Under the pieces are notes generated by a model. It did no database searches, had not been told where the DNA came from, and saw nothing but the letters and a program-made list of their open reading frames with translations. From Paenibacillus dendritiformis (GTDB taxonomy: Bacteria > Bacillota > Bacilli > Paenibacillales > Paenibacillaceae), in contig NZ_OX216966.1 of assembly GCF_945605565.1 (NCBI RefSeq), positions 5,510,001 to 5,574,000 on the forward strand: a stretch of 64,000 bases of DNA. Direction: 5' to 3'. A program made the position numbers and the translations under genes. Within the stretch, counting starts at the first letter, position 1, and every line of letters starts with the position of its first letter. Shown here piece by piece: positions 62,935-64,000 of the stretch.

Positions 62935-63708
62935 ATGGCGGCTTCCGCACCAGGGTTGAGCAGCGGGCTTCGCATCATGGAAGCGATCGTCGAATCCGAA
63001 TCCGGCATCGGATTCAATCAATTGAAGGCAGCGGCCGGCTTGAGCGCAGCCAGTCTGAACCGGTATTTGCAAGTGCTGCTGGAGCAGCAATATGTAGAGA
63101 AGGACGCGAATCAGCAATATGTGGCCGGGCCCATGCTGTTCGCCTTGATGCAGCGGGCCGAGCGCCATCACGGGCTCCGCGGCGCGAGCGGCCCGGTGCT
63201 GGACCGCATCTCCCGGGAGGCGGGCTGCACCGCGCTCTGGATCGATTTCCGCCACGGGCGCATGATCTGCCGGGACAAGCGGGTGCATCCGGAAGGCGTC
63301 GCGATGCAGCAGACGGGCGAGATCCGGACCGATTACCCGCTTCACCCATGGGGCTTCCTGCTGCTGGCGCATGCCGATGAAGCGAGGCGGCGCTTATATC
63401 TCGAGCACGCGGAGGACGGAGCCTTGGCGCCATATCGTCCGGATGCGGCGGCCCTGGACCAGTATATTGCCGACGCTGCGAAGCGCGGCCTGGCGGATGA
63501 TCAGGGGGCCATCCTGCCCCATATTCGCCGCATCGCCGTTCCGGTCTATGACGGGGAGCGGCTCGCCGCCGCGATTGGGGTCGGCATGCCGGGCACTTCC
63601 TTCGATGCCCCGTTCATTCACCGCATCTATGAGCTGCTGCAGGACGAGGCCGCGCAGGTGAGGAAGCTGCTGCAGCCTGCGATTCAGGAAGGGAGAGGGG
63701 AATCATGA
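62935..63708 (+). CDS. IclR family transcriptional regulator
   Basis: A 257-residue regulator. The N-terminal winged helix ([39 protein letters not shown], in parts) and the C-terminal ligand-binding domain ([38 protein letters not shown]) fit the family. It overlaps the sulfatase start by 4 bp, so it probably controls sulfated-glycan use. GGAGGTG before ATG 62935; the longer frame to 62875 has no site. Confidence 0.9.
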   Translation: MAASAPGLSSGLRIMEAIVESESGIGFNQLKAAAGLSAASLNRYLQVLLEQQYVEKDANQQYVAGPMLFALMQRAERHHGLRGASGPVLDRISREAGCTALWIDFRHGRMICRDKRVHPEGVAMQQTGEIRTDYPLHPWGFLLLAHADEARRRLYLEHAEDGALAPYRPDAAALDQYIADAAKRGLADDQGAILPHIRRIAVPVYDGERLAAAIGVGMPGTSFDAPFIHRIYELLQDEAAQVRKLLQPAIQEGRGES

Positions 63709-64000
63709 ATATGGATGTGAGCAAGAATATGAACCGCAGCAAGACTTTGATCAACGCCAAAAGCACGCGTCCGAATGTCATTTACATTTTGGCTGACGAT
63801 ATGGGATACGGCGACATTTCTTGTCTGAACCCCGATTCCCGAATCGCGACGCCGCATCTGGATCGGCTTGGGCGGGAGGGCCTTATCTATACCGATGCGC
63901 ATTCCTCCTCCGCCGTTTGCACCCCTTCGCGCTACAGTATCCTGACCGGCCGGTATAACTGGCGCTCGGAATTGAAGGAGGGCGTCCTGTGGGGGTACTC
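63705..64000 (+). CDS. Sulfatase, C-terminus cut by window edge
   Basis: The first 98 residues of a type I sulfatase. The metal motif is [10 protein letters not shown] and the active-site signature is [15 protein letters not shown], in which the Cys would be converted to formylglycine. It hydrolyses sulfate esters. No signal peptide is seen at this start, so it may be cytoplasmic. ATG overlaps the IclR stop (ATGA). Confidence 0.88.
   Translation, partial: MNMDVSKNMNRSKTLINAKSTRPNVIYILADDMGYGDISCLNPDSRIATPHLDRLGREGLIYTDAHSSSAVCTPSRYSILTGRYNWRSELKEGVLWGY

Overview
The window looks like a chromosome segment of a Paenibacillus-type Firmicute. Supporting signs are GGAGG ribosome sites with ATG/GTG/TTG starts, a sufCDSUB operon, DUF3231 and DUF4183 genes, yunC- and yunD-type genes, an S-layer-homology motif on the phage lysin and two HD-GYP proteins. 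The genus is an inference from gene content; no rRNA or tRNA gene was seen.

Layout. 1-8.27 kb is chromosome: a cut HD-GYP gene, uppP, a YunD-like metallophosphatase, a second HD-GYP gene with an altered metal dyad, a polysaccharide deacetylase, small genes, an intergenic repeat field, a frameshifted DUF4183 gene and a DUF3231 gene. 8.27-49.09 kb is one prophage of about 40.8 kb, inserted in the last codons of sufB. 49.06-54.3 kb is the suf operon. 54.3-64 kb is chromosome again: Fur-like promoters, dps, mtnK, yunC, a GGDEF/EAL protein, a DUF423 protein, a frameshifted DUF4091 gene and an IclR regulator overlapping a sulfatase that runs off the right end.

Prophage. From right to left: integrase (+), ImmA-type protease and CI-type repressor (+), then on the minus strand a Cro-like gene, antirepressor, DUF771, DUF2800 nuclease, DUF2815 protein, family A DNA polymerase, an AcrIIA9/PcfK-like protein, PcfJ, DUF3102, VapE primase-helicase, VRR-NUC, a frameshifted SNF2 helicase, a RinA/ArpU-like activator, two zinc-ribbon genes, HicAB, a secreted cargo protein, terS, terL, portal, minor head protein, scaffold, capsid, connectors, tail tube, a tail chaperone pair apparently joined by +1 frameshifting, tape measure, distal tail and tip proteins, fibre, XkdX, holin, amidase and a phosphodiester glycosidase. 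The head genes are in A118-like order and the 944-residue tape measure indicates a long-tailed siphovirus.

Most notable observations. (1) The phage att site recodes the SufB C-terminus: both ends encode [13 protein letters not shown] with different codons, so sufB stays intact while its original tail and terminator are stranded 41 kb away. (2) A perfect match to the Bacillus LexA box lies 20 bp before the integrase. (3) The tail chaperone genes fit a +1 shift at a TTT-C site. (4) A 4-nt insertion breaks the Walker A motif of the phage helicase. (5) There is a candidate anti-CRISPR. (6) Rare CAAGCGCTTG palindromes recur in the prophage. (7) A Fur-box promoter drives an apparently non-coding structured transcript upstream of sufC.
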